From the NCBI RefSeq assembly GCF_000425125.1, contig NZ_AULE01000023.1:124001-188000 (forward strand): a stretch of 64,000 nt of DNA. Direction: 5' to 3'. Under the pieces are notes generated by a model that saw nothing but the letters and a program-made list of their open reading frames with translations, was not told the origin of the DNA and made no database searches. The position numbers were made by a program, and so were the translations under genes. The stretch's first letter is position 1. Each line of letters starts with the position of its first letter. This document shows, piece after piece, positions 43,392 to 52,441 of the stretch. The stretch comes from Paenibacillus taiwanensis DSM 18679. Its GTDB lineage: Bacteria; Bacillota; Bacilli; Paenibacillales; Paenibacillaceae.

Positions 43392-43614
43392 GAATTTGGC
43401 CGAAAACAGGCGTTTTCAAAATTTGTACACAATTGTTGAATTAGCGATAGAATTTGCAATATTGTCACAAATTAGTGCCAGATTGTGCTTAAGTTCACTT
43501 AATTTTGGCCGCATTTATTCTAGGAATACAGATTGGTTACCATTATGTAAACATTTCTAGGACGTATGGAGTAGATGTCTCGGTGAACAAACCTTGAACA
43601 TTATGTGTTCAAAA

Positions 43615-43647
43615 AGTGAAAACAGCCTTAACCGATGTTAAGACTGT
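43615..43647 (-). terminator. Terminator after the zinc-ribbon protein gene
   Basis: On the minus strand, ACAGTCTTAAC and GTTAAGGCTGT form a hairpin with one G-U pair, followed by TTTCACTTTTT. Confidence 0.65.
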
Positions 43648-43679
43648 CTCTAATCAGCACTATTATACGTTAATTCTCA

Positions 43680-44132
43680 TTATTTACGTTTTGTTCCATC
43701 TACCGTGTATCGATCCGTAATATGACGCCCGCCGCCTGCCTTCTCGGAGTACTTAATTTCGTTGCGCATGGAGTCGTATTCATAGCCATCCTGAAGAAAA
43801 AGATGCTTCACTTCAAGCTTGAATTTGATCGCACATTCAGGGCATAAGTAGCCGCGTTGAATGGTCTTGTCACAGAAATAACATTCGTAATGCAAGTTAG
43901 GATAATCCTGTACGTATAATTTACCTTCGTTAATGAATCGAATGATTTTGCCCGCGGGCACTTCAGTCGCTTCGCTCAGTTCTTGAATGGTGCTGTCGCG
44001 ATACTTTTTGAGGTAGGCTGCACAGCGATCTAACTCGGACCGAATAAAAGCAAAGCAGTCGGGGCAGTACACAGAATAATATTTTTGAAAAATTTTGCCG
44101 CACCGTTTGCAATTGTCCACATTTATAGTCAT
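43680..44132 (-). CDS. YvyF-like zinc-ribbon protein (flagellar-region family)
   Basis: 150 aa. Two zinc-ribbon pairs flank a helical HTH-like middle: CKRCGKIFQKYYSVYCPDC at the N-terminus, SELSEATEVPAGKIIRFINEGKLY in the centre and CYFCDKTIQRGYLCPEC further on. It matches the YvyF/TIGR03826 family, usually encoded beside flgM and fliW. Here there is no flagellar gene nearby, so it is probably a paralogue. The start at ATG 44132 fits the GAGGTG ribosome binding site better than the GTG at 44141. Confidence 0.78.
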   Translation of the reverse strand: MTINVDNCKRCGKIFQKYYSVYCPDCFAFIRSELDRCAAYLKKYRDSTIQELSEATEVPAGKIIRFINEGKLYVQDYPNLHYECYFCDKTIQRGYLCPECAIKFKLEVKHLFLQDGYEYDSMRNEIKYSEKAGGGRHITDRYTVDGTKRK

Positions 44133-44324
44133 GAAAGACACCTCGATGATGTAAAAGTAATTAAGTGATAAATTAGTAGGACATTGTGCTTATATAGTAT
44201 ACCTTTTTATAGGAAAAAAGGGGTGTTTGGTTTCAGTTTGCTGCTTTCGTTATAATAAAGAAGGAGATTCAAGCTGCTGTTATGCAGGTCTCTTATAACT
44301 ATTATCGGAATTGGAGGCGAGAGT

Positions 44325-44636
44325 ATGTTAGTGGTAACGAATACGATTCGAATTAAATCCGGGTTTGGCAAGCAGGTGGCGGAACGGTTTGCTGCGGCAA
44401 AAGGGGTTCAGCAAATGCCGGGCTTCGTACGGCTGGAAGTATGGCTTGGCGAAGGCAAAGAAGGCGAAGAGGAACTGAAGGTCTGTACCCTGTGGGAGGA
44501 CGAGGAATCGTTTAAAGGTTGGACTTCAAGCGAAGCTTTCCGTCAAGCACACCGTGGATCAGGTGACAGTAAAGAGTACATGCTGGGCGCCTCGTTAAAT
44601 AAATATGAAGTCGTCGTCAGTCAGGATACACCTTAG
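44325..44636 (+). CDS. HmoA/IsdG-like heme-degrading monooxygenase
   Basis: 103 aa antibiotic-biosynthesis-monooxygenase fold. The IsdG catalytic triad is present at N6, W66 and H76, one residue less than the IsdG numbering N7, W67, H77. The segment RLEVWLGEG and the AFRQAHRGSG motif fit. Such enzymes open heme to release iron and form a tetrapyrrole product. It is followed 38 bases later by an SDR gene; whether they work together is unknown. Confidence 0.85.
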   Translation: MLVVTNTIRIKSGFGKQVAERFAAAKGVQQMPGFVRLEVWLGEGKEGEEELKVCTLWEDEESFKGWTSSEAFRQAHRGSGDSKEYMLGASLNKYEVVVSQDTP

Positions 44637-44674
44637 TTTTTACATAGAACGATTAGGATTAGGAGGATATACAG

Positions 44675-45394
44675 ATGGAGTTAACTAATAAAGCAGCTAT
44701 TATTACGGGTGCGGGTAAAGGAATCGGTAAAGCTATCGCAGTAGCGTTGGCAAAGGAAGGTACTCATCTAGGTCTAATTGCCCGTACTGCATCTGATCTG
44801 GAAGCACTTCGCTCGGAATTGACCGAACAGTACGGTATTCGTGTGAGTGTGGCAACTGCGGATATTTCCGTACAGGAAGAGGCGGAACGCGCAGTAGCTT
44901 CTTTGATTACGGAATTAGGTACAGTAGATATACTGATCAACAATGCGGGTGTGGCCAAGTTTGGCACATTGGTTGATATGGACCCGTTGGAGTGGGAGCG
45001 TATTATCCGAATCAATTTGATGGGAACTTACTACGTAACACGTGCGGCTCTGCCAACGATGATTGCCAACAATGTAGGTAATGTCATAAACGTTGCTTCT
45101 ACAGCAGGTGAGCGCGGCTTTGCAACAGGCTCGGCGTATAATGCCTCGAAGTTTGCAGTGATGGGGATGACGGAAGCGTTAATGCAAGAGGTGCGCAAGT
45201 TTAATATTCGTGTGGTGGCTTTAACACCTAGCACGGTAAATACGGACTTGGCTCGTGATGCCGGATTAAAGACGGATGATGGCGATAGCATCATGCAGCC
45301 GGAAGATGTGGCGGAACTGGCGTTAGCTACCTTAAAGCTGCCACAGCGTGTATTTGTGAAGACCGCAGGTATTTGGTCGACAAATCCGCAGTAA
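44675..45394 (+). CDS. SDR-family 3-oxoacyl-ACP reductase-like protein (FabG-like)
   Basis: 239 aa Rossmann dehydrogenase. NADP-binding GAGKGIGKA motif at residues 12-20, LINNAGVA near 85, catalytic S138 region (NVASTAGERG) and YNASKFAVMG. It is slightly shorter than FabG, consistent with a stand-alone SDR (YdaD/FabG paralogue). The substrate is unassigned. RBS GGAGGAT. It ends before a hairpin at 45542. Confidence 0.88.
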   Translation: MELTNKAAIITGAGKGIGKAIAVALAKEGTHLGLIARTASDLEALRSELTEQYGIRVSVATADISVQEEAERAVASLITELGTVDILINNAGVAKFGTLVDMDPLEWERIIRINLMGTYYVTRAALPTMIANNVGNVINVASTAGERGFATGSAYNASKFAVMGMTEALMQEVRKFNIRVVALTPSTVNTDLARDAGLKTDDGDSIMQPEDVAELALATLKLPQRVFVKTAGIWSTNPQ

Positions 45395-45541
45395 GAATAG
45401 TTAGGACCATAGTCCTTATACGGTCGTTGCGAGTGAGCGTCCAGAGCTGCAGGATGGAAAAAGTGGCGTAATTGCTGAGAAGCTTTGATCATACAACCGG
45501 TTCGTTTGGAGCAGCAGAGGCTGATGTATGGACTGTACTGT

Positions 45542-45586
45542 ACCCCCAAGGAGGACACTTTGAGAAAAGGGAGCCTTTTGGGGGTT
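45542..45586 (+). terminator. Terminator after the SDR gene
   Basis: An ACCCCCAAGG / CCTTTTGGGGGT hairpin is followed by TATTTGT. It lies between convergent genes. Confidence 0.6.
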
Positions 45587-45621
45587 ATTTGTATGCTCAT
45601 TTCTTCATGGCGAATGTACAC

Positions 45622-46155
45622 TTAGCGGCGTAATTTTTCAAACAGATGAAATCCATTTTTTATACCCCTATGTGTATATCCAAGACTGCTGTAAAAGGTA
45701 AATAACCGCATATTTTGTTCGATACAATCCAGTCGAATCTGGTGCTTGCCCGTAAATGTAATGCCGTTCTCTACCCACTTCATCACAGAAGAGCCAAGCT
45801 CTGACCCTGCATAGTCCCGGTTAATGGCTAGACGGTGTACATATATAGATGAATCGTGGCCTTCATCTCCCCATAGATCGATGTCCCACGGGCTTGGTTG
45901 TTGCAAGAGCATCACCATTGCAGCAAGCGTACTTCCCTCATGGAATACAAATACATCTCCACGAATGATAGCTTTGCTAGTGCCATGCACGTCCTCACCA
46001 CTGAGCAAAGAATTCCACTGTGTAGAACCTTGGCTGTGCAGCCATTGCGCGGTCTTAGTGAGCAGGTTCATTACGTCGGCAGTATCCGCCTCAGTCGCTT
46101 GGCGGACTTGTACGCGGTCTAATATGCTGTGCTGTTGCAAGGTGTAATGTGTCAT
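45622..46155 (-). CDS. GNAT-family N-acetyltransferase
   Basis: 177 aa. It contains VQVRQATEADTADVMNLL, the acetyl-CoA-binding strand IYVHRLAINRDYAGSELGSSVMKWVE (variant of the R/QxxGxG motif) and a C-terminal LDCIEQNMRLFTFYSSLGY. The specific substrate is not deducible. It is monocistronic and convergent with the SDR gene. Confidence 0.82.
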   Translation of the reverse strand: MTHYTLQQHSILDRVQVRQATEADTADVMNLLTKTAQWLHSQGSTQWNSLLSGEDVHGTSKAIIRGDVFVFHEGSTLAAMVMLLQQPSPWDIDLWGDEGHDSSIYVHRLAINRDYAGSELGSSVMKWVENGITFTGKHQIRLDCIEQNMRLFTFYSSLGYTHRGIKNGFHLFEKLRR

Positions 46156-46347
46156 CTGAACCTCCCATTTTACATGTTACTTTAGTTATATCGAATGTAA
46201 AATCACTTGGCAAGTTACAGGACACCCGCAGGGGAGAAGTTAACTAAATCTCAATATGATAGAGGACAAAGACCTTGAAACAGCTACCTTTTGCAGTCGA
46301 TAAAATAACGTTTGTTAATTTAGTTAGTGTTCACTTATCATAGGCGT

Positions 46348-46536
46348 ATGAAGAAAAGAGTACATATTGATAGTAAAAAAATGGACATCGCACAGGCGGC
46401 TATGCGTTTATTTGCTGCTAAGGGGATTGACGGCTATGTGAACCAACAAGGAACCTTTATCGATCGTTACCACAAGATGATTGATCATCTTTTGAGCGCA
46501 CTTATCTGCGGTGCTTATTATAGTATCGTTTACTAG
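46348..46536 (+). pseudogene. TetR-family regulator with an internal deletion
   Basis: The frame from ATG 46348 begins with the N-terminal TetR start (DSKKMDIAQAAMRLFAAKGIDG). Directly after it comes a sequence that looks like the C-terminal end of the same kind of protein (VNQQGTFIDRYHKMIDHLLSALI). The helix-turn-helix core and the ligand domain are missing, so the product cannot bind DNA. An AGTGTTCACT dyad (46326-46335) lies just upstream. Confidence 0.7.
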
Positions 46537-46690
46537 AATGGCTGTTAGTGCTGTGCAGGCAGCACTTGGATTTTGCTCTCATTTGAACTGAAGTGATTTC
46601 ATCAATCATCATTTTTACAGGATAAATTGGAGAAAATAAGCTATTATCATATGTAGCAATAATCATTACAGTACGATTTATTGAAGGGGT

Positions 46691-47650
46691 ATGAATGTGA
46701 CATTAGGACGTTTTATGCAGCTAGTTGAAATCAAAACAAAAGCGGCCAGCATGATTCCATTTGCTATCGGGTCGTTGTATGCAGTTTACCGTTTCCACGA
46801 GTTTCAGTGGCTGCATTTTGTGCTTATGTTTGTGTCGCTGCTCAGCTTTGACATGGCGACAACAGCTATTAACAACTACATCGACTATAAGAAAGCCGTC
46901 AAGACACAGGGCTATGGTTATGAAGAGCACAACGCCATTGTTAAGTATGGAATCAGGGAATGGACAGTAGTAGGCATTATTTTTGTCTTGTTAGGAACGG
47001 CAGGGGTAACGGGATTTATTTTGTTTTTACATACCAACTTAGTTGTGTTGCTTTTGGGCGGATTATCTTTTCTTGTCGGTATATTGTATTCCTTCGGTCC
47101 TATTCCGATTTCGCGGATGCCGCTAGGTGAGATTTTCTCAGGGTTGTTTATGGGGTTTGTAATTATTTTTATTTCCACATACGTTCATGTTGGACAAGAG
47201 CAGCTGGTTTCCTTGCTTTATGATAACGGCTGGGTTCATGTTCACATCAACATACTGGAAGTGCTGCTTGTGTTCTTTATTTCTTCCCCTGCCATTATGG
47301 GGATCGCTAACATTATGCTGGCAAACAATATTAGTGATATGGAAGATGATATCGAAAACAGACGATATACACTTCCCGTTTATATCGGCAAGCTTAATGC
47401 ACTAAGATTGTTCCGTTATGCGTACTGGGCAGCGTACTTGGATCTTATCGTATTGTGGGCTTTAGGTGTCCACCCTGCCATTTTGTTGTTGGTACTACTA
47501 ACTTACATACCAGTTAGCCGCAACATAAAGCTTTTTGAAGCTAAGCAAACGAAGAAGGATACGTTTATTTTGTCGGTAAGAAATTTTATGATCACAAACG
47601 CAGCACGTATTGCAGCATGGGGGACAGCTATTTTGTTGTCTCAATGGTAG
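46691..47650 (+). CDS. UbiA-family prenyltransferase, MenA-like
   Basis: 319 aa with eight or nine transmembrane segments. The two acidic prenyl-diphosphate-binding motifs are NNYIDYKKA (near 57) and NNISDMEDDIENR (near 212). It joins a polyprenyl chain to an aromatic acceptor, most likely 1,4-dihydroxy-2-naphthoate in menaquinone synthesis. Other UbiA acceptors remain possible, since no other men genes flank it. RBS GAAGGGG. Confidence 0.8.
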   Translation: MNVTLGRFMQLVEIKTKAASMIPFAIGSLYAVYRFHEFQWLHFVLMFVSLLSFDMATTAINNYIDYKKAVKTQGYGYEEHNAIVKYGIREWTVVGIIFVLLGTAGVTGFILFLHTNLVVLLLGGLSFLVGILYSFGPIPISRMPLGEIFSGLFMGFVIIFISTYVHVGQEQLVSLLYDNGWVHVHINILEVLLVFFISSPAIMGIANIMLANNISDMEDDIENRRYTLPVYIGKLNALRLFRYAYWAAYLDLIVLWALGVHPAILLLVLLTYIPVSRNIKLFEAKQTKKDTFILSVRNFMITNAARIAAWGTAILLSQW

Positions 47651-47831
47651 CGATAACGTAGCCGTATATAGTGGCTGACACCCTCCATTAATCCTGTGAA
47701 ACGAAAGGCTTTCAAGGAAGGTGGAGGTTGTTTGTGGTTGAGTTGTTGAAGGTGGTGAACAAATTTAATTTACATATATATGAAAAAGTGATATCATAAA
47801 GATATCAAAAATATAAACTTGTTTTTAGGGA

Positions 47832-48695
47832 GTGATGACCGTGTTCAAAGAAGAGAAATGCTCTAGCTTGAATGGTTTTGCTGCTCTATTGCTTATTGCC
47901 GCTATGGCTGCTGCGGGAGTGTACCTGATCGTGTTAGAGACTACGGTGACTATTGCGGCCGGAATTGTAGTGTCCAGCTTGGCCGCTATTCTGCTCACTG
48001 GCTTGACAATCGTACAGCCTAATCAGGCTCACGTAGTGACGTTTTTTGGGCGCTATTTAGGTGTCATTCGAGAAAGCGGCTTTTATATGATTATTCCGTT
48101 CTCCAGTCGTAAGCGGATATCGCTCCGCGTACGTAACTTTAACAGCGTCAAGCTTAAGGTGAACGATGTGGATGGCAATCCAATTGAGATTGCAGCGGTT
48201 ATCGTATTTTCCGTCATCGATTCCGCCAAAGCCTTGTTCGAGGTAGATGAATATGAGAAGTTCGTCGAAATCCAGAGCGAGACGGCCCTTCGACATGTAG
48301 CGAGTAAATACCCGTATGATTCGGTGGAAGCCGGGGTGTTTTCTTTACGTGGCAATACAGAGGAGATCGCAGCGGAGCTTAGCGACGAGCTTCAAAATCG
48401 CTTGGCAATTGCGGGCGTGAAAGTAATAGAGTCTCGCCTGACACATCTTGCGTACTCGACGGAGATTGCGAGTGCCATGCTTCAACGTCAGCAAGCAGCA
48501 GCTATCATTGCTGCACGCGAAAAAATTGTGGATGGCGCAGTTACGATGGTTCAGCTTGCCATTGAACGGTTGCAAGCTGATGGCATCGTTGAACTTGATG
48601 ATGAACGTAAAGCAGCTATGATTAATAACTTACTCGTTGCCGTAGTTTCTGATCGCTCTGCCCAGCCGGTCATTAACACGGGTACGATCTATTAA
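47832..48695 (+). CDS. SPFH/band-7 (stomatin/flotillin-like) membrane protein
   Basis: 287 aa. Two N-terminal transmembrane segments lead to the band-7 domain, which starts VQPNQAHVVTFFGRYLGVIRESGFY and contains SRKRISLRVRNFNSVKLKVNDVDGNPIEI. The C-terminal part ends AMLQRQQAAAIIAAREKIVDGAV, a coiled coil typical of membrane-domain scaffolds. It is followed 18 bases later by an Arc-like gene. Confidence 0.88.
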   Translation: MMTVFKEEKCSSLNGFAALLLIAAMAAAGVYLIVLETTVTIAAGIVVSSLAAILLTGLTIVQPNQAHVVTFFGRYLGVIRESGFYMIIPFSSRKRISLRVRNFNSVKLKVNDVDGNPIEIAAVIVFSVIDSAKALFEVDEYEKFVEIQSETALRHVASKYPYDSVEAGVFSLRGNTEEIAAELSDELQNRLAIAGVKVIESRLTHLAYSTEIASAMLQRQQAAAIIAAREKIVDGAVTMVQLAIERLQADGIVELDDERKAAMINNLLVAVVSDRSAQPVINTGTIY

Positions 48696-48713
48696 CGTGA
48701 AGCAGGCCGATTA

Positions 48714-48947
48714 ATGGCCAGTAAGAAGAAGAACTTTCCGCTCCGTCTTGATCCAAGCGTGTATGAGGCTTTGGAACGCTGGGCATCTGATGAATTCCGA
48801 AGCGTAAATGGGCACATGGAGTTTTTGTTGAGGGAGGCGCTTCGAGAAGCAGGAAGACTTCCGTCTACTCGTCGCCGTACGTCCCCTGAGGCGGGTTCAA
48901 AGCCGATACTACCACAAGGGGATTCAACGACAAGCGCCGAAGACTAG
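48714..48947 (+). CDS. Arc-like ribbon-helix-helix small protein
   Basis: 77 aa. PLRLDPSVYEALERWASDEFRSVNGHMEFLLREALREAG is a ribbon-helix-helix domain; the tail is basic then acidic. It follows the band-7 gene by 18 bases, a pairing I believe is recurrent in Bacillales. Its DNA target, or alternative partner, is unknown. There is no toxin gene beside it. Confidence 0.72.
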   Translation: MASKKKNFPLRLDPSVYEALERWASDEFRSVNGHMEFLLREALREAGRLPSTRRRTSPEAGSKPILPQGDSTTSAED

Positions 48948-49018
48948 TCTTGTGCTGCACATTATCATTGCATTCAGTGGAATGTGGTAACACGCCGACA
49001 ACTGTTCTACAACCGATA

Positions 49019-49062
49019 TAAGCCCCCTTGTTATCCTGTATCAGGAGGCAAGGGGGCTTATA
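49019..49062 (+). terminator. Terminator between the Arc-like gene and glutamate dehydrogenase
   Basis: ATAAGCCCCCTTG and CAAGGGGGCTTAT form a hairpin, followed by ATAATGCT. It serves converging genes. Confidence 0.8.
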
Positions 49063-49134
49063 TAATGCTGTCTCATCCGGCTAATTAAGCTTGCATCAAG
49101 TCACATTAGCCGACATTAGCGCATGAGTTGGGTA

Positions 49135-50397
49135 TTATACCCAACCGCGTGCCTGCATTGCTACGGTAACACGATGAAGGGAAATCATGTAAGCTGCCGT
49201 GCGAAGATTAGTTTCGTACTCTTTTGCCATTTTACGGACGGCATCGTACGATTTCACCATATTCGCTTCAAGCTTTTCTAGTACCTCTTCTTCAGACCAG
49301 TAGTAGTTCATCAAGTTTTGTACCCATTCAAAGTATGAAACGGTAACGCCTCCGGCGTTAGCCAAAATGTCAGGAATAACGATACAGCCTTTAGCGTCCA
49401 GAATTTCATCTGCTTCAGGTGTAGTAGGACCGTTAGCTGCCTCGGCAATAATACGGGCTTTTACGTTGGCTGCGTTTTCTTTTGTAATAACATTTTCAAG
49501 TGCAGCAGGTACCAAAATGTCTACTTCAAGCTCTAGCAATTGCTCGTTGCTGATCGCATACTGAGCGCCGTAGTCCGCAAGCTTTGCCGTGTCCTTTAAC
49601 TCCTCGACGCGGGTGATGTCCAGACCAGCCGGATCATAGATGCCGCCTCGGGAATCGCTTACAGCTACAATGGTTGCCCCAAGGTCATGCAGTAATCGGG
49701 CAGCGATGCGACCCGCGTTGCCGTAGCCTTGAACCGCTACTCTAGCTTGTTCCATTGGAAGGTCAATATCTTTTAAAGCGGATTGAATCGCGTATACACA
49801 GCCTTGTGCGGTAGCTTCGCCGCGTCCTTGGGAACCGCCAATAATAATCGGTTTGCCTGTGATGACGCCTGGAGCATTGTGGCCGCGCAGCTTGCTGTAC
49901 GTATCCATCATCCACCCCATAATTTGTGGTGTTGTATATACGTCAGGTGCAGGGATGTCGCGTTCTGGTCCTACAATGTCAGCGATCGCTTCCATAAATG
50001 CACGGCTTAAGCGTTCCAACTCACCGATGCTTAATTCGCGTGGATCACAGATAACGCCGCCTTTACCGCCACCGTAAGGCAATCCAACCACGCCACATTT
50101 AAAGGTCATCCACATCGATAAAGCTTTAACTTCATCAAGTGTAACTCCTGGGTGGAAGCGAATTCCGCCTTTTGTGGGTCCGATTGCGTCGTTATGCTGG
50201 GAGCGGTAGCCGTCAAAGATACGAACACTTCCATCATCCATCTTAACAGGGAAGCTGACCGATAATACGCGTTTCGGTTTCTTTAGCAGTTCCGTAACAT
50301 GTGAGGGAAGCTGCAATTTAGCGGCTGCTGTGTCGACTTGGCGTTGCGCAATCAAGTAAGGATTTAACTCTTCTTGCTGAGTAGAATGACTCATCAT
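49135..50397 (-). CDS. gdhA: NAD-type glutamate dehydrogenase (RocG/GudB-like)
   Basis: 420 aa. Substrate-binding pattern FDGYRSQHNDAIGPTKGGIRFHP with catalytic Lys region CGVVGLPYGGGKGGV, Rossmann motif VQGYGNAG and the C-terminal SYFEWVQN segment. Length and motif order match Firmicute glutamate dehydrogenases. It interconverts glutamate and 2-oxoglutarate plus ammonium. A cre-like palindrome lies 125 bases upstream, fitting carbon-catabolite control. The gene symbol is used generically. Confidence 0.93.
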   Translation of the reverse strand: MMSHSTQQEELNPYLIAQRQVDTAAAKLQLPSHVTELLKKPKRVLSVSFPVKMDDGSVRIFDGYRSQHNDAIGPTKGGIRFHPGVTLDEVKALSMWMTFKCGVVGLPYGGGKGGVICDPRELSIGELERLSRAFMEAIADIVGPERDIPAPDVYTTPQIMGWMMDTYSKLRGHNAPGVITGKPIIIGGSQGRGEATAQGCVYAIQSALKDIDLPMEQARVAVQGYGNAGRIAARLLHDLGATIVAVSDSRGGIYDPAGLDITRVEELKDTAKLADYGAQYAISNEQLLELEVDILVPAALENVITKENAANVKARIIAEAANGPTTPEADEILDAKGCIVIPDILANAGGVTVSYFEWVQNLMNYYWSEEEVLEKLEANMVKSYDAVRKMAKEYETNLRTAAYMISLHRVTVAMQARGWV

Positions 50398-50521
50398 TAA
50401 TCACCAATCCTTTTTCTGTTAATCTCGCTTTTTAAAGTATTATAAAGGTTAGGATGTAAAGTTGAAATAAAAAATATATAGATCTAGTGAAAAATGTTTA
50501 AAAAAATATAATTTCCCGAAC

Positions 50522-50536
50522 ATAAAAGCGCTTTAT
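50522..50536. promoter_or_regulatory. cre-like CcpA site
   Basis: ATAAAAGCGCTTTAT is centred on AGCGCT, resembling the cre consensus. It lies between divergent gdhA (125 bases) and the sigma-factor operon (110 bases), so either could be the target. Confidence 0.45.
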
Positions 50537-50646
50537 CTGTTAAATTCTTCGTGTTTATGGCATTCTGCATTTTATTTCTATGAAAGTGAACCTAAAACGC
50601 GATTGGAGCCAATATCTCATGTAACACCTGAATGGAGGCCGGCTAC

Positions 50647-51225
50647 ATGAAGGAATTAAATATTACCCCGCTAATCATCCGGATGAGGGCTGGGGACACC
50701 GAAGCATTTCAACAACTTTATGAGGAGACAAAAGATTATACGTACCGTCTAATTTATTTCCTTGCCCCGAATAAGCAAGATACAGCGGACATGATGAGTG
50801 AGGTTTATTTGGAGCTGTTCCGAGCATGGGACAAATACGACCCAACGCAACCGTTCTATGCGTGGATGAACGGCATTATTGTACGCCAAGTGCGGAGCTG
50901 GAACAGGGGAGTGTGGCGTCGGTTTCGGTTGTTGGAACGAGTGAAGTCACATGGTGCCCAACCGCCATTTGCAGAGATGGACGATCGTCTGTATGCCATG
51001 CATGCTCAGATGGAAGTGCTCCCTGTTGTTGAATTGCTTTCTCAAAAGTTAAAGGAAGTAATTGTGCTCCGGTACGTACATGACTACACCTTACAGGAGA
51101 TTGCGATGATACTTGATATCCCTGTAGGTACTGTAAAATCCCGCCATCACTTGGCATTAAAGCAGTTGCGTCGTCATATGGACGAACGAAAGGCAGAAAG
51201 GGGAGAAACATCCTATGTCCATTGA
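50647..51225 (+). CDS. ECF-type RNA polymerase sigma factor
   Basis: 192 aa from the ATG at 50647; the earlier ATG at 50632 overlaps the GGAGGC ribosome binding site. Region 2 includes DTADMMSEVYLELFRAWDKYD with PFYAWMNGIIVRQVRSW; region 4 includes HDYTLQEIAMILDIPVGTVKSRHHLALKQLRRH. Overlapping by 11 bases is a likely anti-sigma gene. The recognised promoter is unknown. Confidence 0.9.
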   Translation: MKELNITPLIIRMRAGDTEAFQQLYEETKDYTYRLIYFLAPNKQDTADMMSEVYLELFRAWDKYDPTQPFYAWMNGIIVRQVRSWNRGVWRRFRLLERVKSHGAQPPFAEMDDRLYAMHAQMEVLPVVELLSQKLKEVIVLRYVHDYTLQEIAMILDIPVGTVKSRHHLALKQLRRHMDERKAERGETSYVH

Positions 51226-52201
51226 GCAAAAGTTAAAGCAAGAATATCAGTCAGCATCCGAATCACTGCATCTACCTTCCTCGCTGGACACTCATATGAC
51301 GGCCTTAATTGCCGAGCAAGGCATGAAATGGAGAGAGGGGAAACCTATGATTGTAAAACGTAAATTCACTGCACGCAAATGGATGTACGCCGCGCTAATT
51401 GCAGTAGTATTGTCAGGGTTCGGTTATGCGACGCAGAAATTGCTGTTTCAATCCGACCACGGTTTAGTTCAGACTGAGGTGTGGACAGATAGCAGCTTTA
51501 AGCTTGCGCCGTCTTTGAAGACTGATATTCGTCGTACGATGGCAGAGGTGAAACAGCAACTGCAAGAAGGTCAGCAAGCAGTTGTCTATATGGAGGCGCT
51601 TGAGAAAGCGGAGTCTGCGTCATTTAGGCAGCATCCTTTGCTTAGTGTATCCAAGCCTATTTCTGAACAGCATTTAGAGCAATGGAGCGAGAAGGTGGCG
51701 AGTGCGGGCATTTACAATGCGGTGCCCCACCAGCTGAGCGGGTTTACTTTTGAATCAGGCAAAGCTGAGCCTGCTTTCGGTGGCATTGTTGGTCTGGAAG
51801 GGCTTGAGATGTTAGGTGAGCTGCGTCAGGACAGTGAGGACCAAGGAAAAGCGTACAGCTGGAAACTTCAACAACAGGAAACAAATACGCCAGTCCATAT
51901 TTACACGTCCACATATAAGAACGCGGATGCGGACCGTCTGTATGTGCAGTATGATCATTTTTTGGAGAAAATCAAAATAAAAGCGATGTCGCCAGACACG
52001 ATCATCCATGAGCGGATACAAAAAGATGGGGTCGATGCCGACTACGTTGAGAACAACGACTATCTATTTAGTGATACAGGAATATACAAAGAGCTGTCAT
52101 GGATGTCGAAGAGCTCCTCGTCTGTCCTTATCCGTGTCATTACTGACTCCCCTCATATTTCGAAAGAGCAGCTTATTCAAGCAGCCCAATCCTTGGAGTG
52201 A
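51215..52201 (+). CDS. Putative anti-sigma factor, single-span membrane protein
   Basis: 328 aa. An N-terminal helical region (1-45) likely binds the sigma factor; a transmembrane segment (about 57-72, MYAALIAVVLSGFGYAT) is followed by a long extracytoplasmic domain with no recognised motif. It overlaps the sigma gene by 11 bases, the usual arrangement. Family DUF4179-like is possible but not established. Confidence 0.72.
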   Translation: MSIEQKLKQEYQSASESLHLPSSLDTHMTALIAEQGMKWREGKPMIVKRKFTARKWMYAALIAVVLSGFGYATQKLLFQSDHGLVQTEVWTDSSFKLAPSLKTDIRRTMAEVKQQLQEGQQAVVYMEALEKAESASFRQHPLLSVSKPISEQHLEQWSEKVASAGIYNAVPHQLSGFTFESGKAEPAFGGIVGLEGLEMLGELRQDSEDQGKAYSWKLQQQETNTPVHIYTSTYKNADADRLYVQYDHFLEKIKIKAMSPDTIIHERIQKDGVDADYVENNDYLFSDTGIYKELSWMSKSSSSVLIRVITDSPHISKEQLIQAAQSLE

Positions 52202-52441
52202 GCTAGGGATAAAACCATATCGTCCGTACGTCCCGTAACCAGGGAGTTATAAGTTAAATAAAGAAAATCATGGGCTATGAACCAAATGGTTATAGGTTCT
52301 TAACGATTGCAAAGCAGGCTTTGCTCTCACAGCAAATGGGTGAAATTAGGACGCCATCATGGGTAACGGGACATGATTTCGCTGCTTCTTGGTTAAAGTA
52401 AAAGGGACTTCGTGGGCAGGAAATAAGGAGGGTACATCATA
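52202..52441. other. Intergenic stretch without a gene
   Basis: About 240 bases between the anti-sigma gene and a mini-gene. I see only the AAGGAGG ribosome binding site for the latter, near 52423. Confidence 0.3.

Larger units (their letters stand above)
43192..43679. other. Intergenic region upstream of qoxA
   Basis: About 490 bases. It contains a Fnr/Crp-type palindrome TGTGAGGAATATCACT at 43376-43391, 185 bases upstream of qoxA, and a hairpin terminator of the flanking gene at 43622-43647. No other gene is supportable. Confidence 0.5.

Noticed and set aside
45031-45621. 196-codon minus-strand ORF overlapping the SDR gene
   Set aside because: Mostly antisense to the intact SDR gene; no domain and no plausible start signal.
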